In this document: in pieces, positions 5,430 through 5,721 of the stretch
Layout of the letters: each line of letters begins with the position of its first letter
Position numbering within the stretch: position 1 is the stretch's first letter
Source of the DNA: an uncultured Oribacterium sp.
Lineage (GTDB): Bacteria; Bacillota; Clostridia; Lachnospirales; Lachnospiraceae
Length of the DNA stretch: 5,721 nt
Assembly (NCBI GenBank): GCA_934279105.1
Contig: CAKQWR010000129.1
Location: forward strand, 1-5,721
Reading direction: 5' to 3'
Translations under genes and position numbers: made by a program
The notes under the pieces: generated by a model
The model's input: the letters and a program-made list of their open reading frames with translations, nothing else
Told to the model about the DNA's origin: nothing
The model's database searches: none

Positions 5430-5588
5430 CTAAATCTCCCCGTGCGGGCATCTGTCCCGCCGCTGCCTGGCGTATTCCAGCAGTGCATTGCACGCAGGGC
5501 AAAGTGCCCCGCTCCTTGTCCCATGCACGCCCCGGCAATACCGGCGCACCATGAGCGTAACAGTTTCGATTTCCTTTTCCTTGTTCAA
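5430..5588 (-). pseudogene. Truncated YgbA-like (nitrous oxide-stimulated promoter family) gene
   Basis: A short minus-strand frame with a TTG start (5586-5588) encodes 52 residues beginning MNKEKEIETVTLMVRRYCRG. It continues with HGTRSGALCPACNALLEYA, then RCPHGE, and stops at TAG (5430-5432). This matches the N-terminal half of the YgbA-like family annotated as nitrous oxide-stimulated promoter proteins, which have about 100-120 residues and further cysteines after CPFGE. Here the second half is missing: the frame ends exactly where the next cysteine block should start. C18, C30, C33 and C47 are retained. The ribosome site is unclear, since AGGAG lies only one base before TTG and AAAGGA nine bases before. 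The remaining bases to the next gene (5368-5429) do not restore the family sequence in any frame that I can recognise. It is probably a decayed gene at the head of the operon, though a functional short protein is not excluded. Confidence 0.6.
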
Positions 5589-5607
5589 GCTCCTATTTCC
5601 TTTCTGT

Positions 5608-5613
5608 TTTATA
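5608..5613 (-). promoter_or_regulatory. Possible -10 element of the right-hand operon
   Basis: On the minus strand this reads TATAAA, placed about 20 bases before the TTG of the YgbA remnant and downstream of the inverted repeat at 5616-5635. No convincing TTGACA-like -35 lies 16-18 bp upstream (the region reads acagtta), so if used it would probably need an activator. An AraC-family regulator gene is present in the window. Confidence 0.3.
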
Positions 5614-5615
5614 TG

Positions 5616-5635
5616 CAGTTAGTCGCCTCTAACTG
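5616..5635. promoter_or_regulatory. Inverted repeat, candidate operator
   Basis: CAGTTAG (5616-5622) and CTAACTG (5629-5635) form a perfect 7-bp inverted repeat with a 6-bp spacer. It lies where the -35 region of the possible operon promoter would be, so it could be an operator. It is also the left end of the 62-bp repeat; in the other copy (2059 onward) the symmetry is not kept, because CAGTT and CTAAC remain but the adjoining bases differ. Confidence 0.35.
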
Positions 5636-5677
5636 TCTGGCAGAAGAAAAGGCAGGCCACCTGTATGCAGTCTGCCT
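5616..5677. repeat. 62-bp dispersed repeat, copy 2
   Basis: The same element as 2059-2120, aligned end to end at equal length. The right half differs at few positions (for example gccacctg here, gccgcctg in copy 1). The hairpin part is better preserved here, with four A and four T residues flanking the stem. Confidence 0.65.
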
Positions 5678-5680
5678 TTT
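5647..5680. terminator. Bidirectional terminator hairpin
   Basis: AAAAGGCAGGC (5647-5657) pairs with GTCTGCCTTTT (5670-5680) as an 11-bp stem with one G-T pair and a 12-nt loop. Both strands end in a T run: TTTT after the stem on the plus strand and TTTTCTTCT on the minus strand. Because the genes here read leftward, it probably ends a minus-strand transcript entering from beyond the right edge, insulating the operon that starts just after it. Confidence 0.65.
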
Positions 5681-5721
5681 GTCTGATGCGAAGACCCGCA
5701 GCCGCGCTCGGCTTACAGCAC

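Noticed and set aside
703..5463. A shared 13-bp sequence (gcggcgggacaga) in the ClbS terminator stem and, on the opposite strand, in the YgbA remnant
   Set aside because: It is short, and in the YgbA remnant it codes for expected residues (RRDR). No similarity extends beyond it, so it is probably coincidence.
1..5721. tRNA or rRNA genes, CRISPR arrays, transposase or integrase genes
   Set aside because: Looked for and not seen. The only repeats are the two-copy elements described, none regularly spaced, and no mobile-element protein was recognised on either strand.
5681..5721. Possible end of a further minus-strand gene at the right edge
   Set aside because: The terminator at 5647-5680 suggests a gene ends near here, but the remaining 41 bases show no recognisable coding signature.

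Overview
The window looks like an accessory segment of a gut-type Firmicutes (Clostridia, Oscillospiraceae/Ruminococcaceae or Lachnospiraceae) chromosome. This rests on strong Shine-Dalgarno sites, TTG and GTG starts, and the gene families present (ClbS/DfsB, PchR-like AraC, ATC hydrolase, YgbA-like). The genus is an inference. The left part (about 1-1000) is visibly richer in A+T than the GC-rich operon on the right, so the window may be a mosaic.

Layout. At the left, on the plus strand, a ClbS/DfsB-family gene (TTG start at 146, end 664) has its own extended -10 promoter and a perfect hairpin terminator at 701-744. Everything else reads on the minus strand. A PchR-like AraC regulator (995-1981) converges on the ClbS gene. 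To its right is an apparent operon read right to left: remnant of a YgbA-like gene (5430-5588), soluble class I methyltransferase (4762-5367), L-2-amino-thiazoline-4-carboxylate (ATC) hydrolase-family protein (4045-4746), ZIP metal transporter (3242-4018) and a membrane-anchored class I methyltransferase (2296-3087).

The most interesting structure lies in the gaps. Directly after the stop codon of the ZIP gene and again directly after the stop codon of the membrane methyltransferase lie two related fragments of about 95 bp (3119-3213 and 2198-2291). Translated on the minus strand they read as the C-terminal tail of ATC-hydrolase-type proteins (RTKTLGRG followed by a DRCDFC-like end). They align without gaps and differ largely at synonymous third positions, so they look like two decayed tails of formerly separate coding genes. 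With the intact methyltransferase-hydrolase pair at 4045-5367, this suggests the operon once held more methyltransferase/ATC-hydrolase modules that were lost by deletion.

A second repeat family of about 62 bp, carrying a terminator-like hairpin, occurs upstream of the AraC gene (2059-2120) and upstream of the YgbA remnant (5616-5677), so one copy brackets each end of the operon. How the genes work together is not proven. A plausible reading is a small-molecule or thiol-modifying pathway (two methyltransferases and a thiazoline-type hydrolase) coupled to divalent metal uptake (ZIP), with the AraC protein as candidate regulator.
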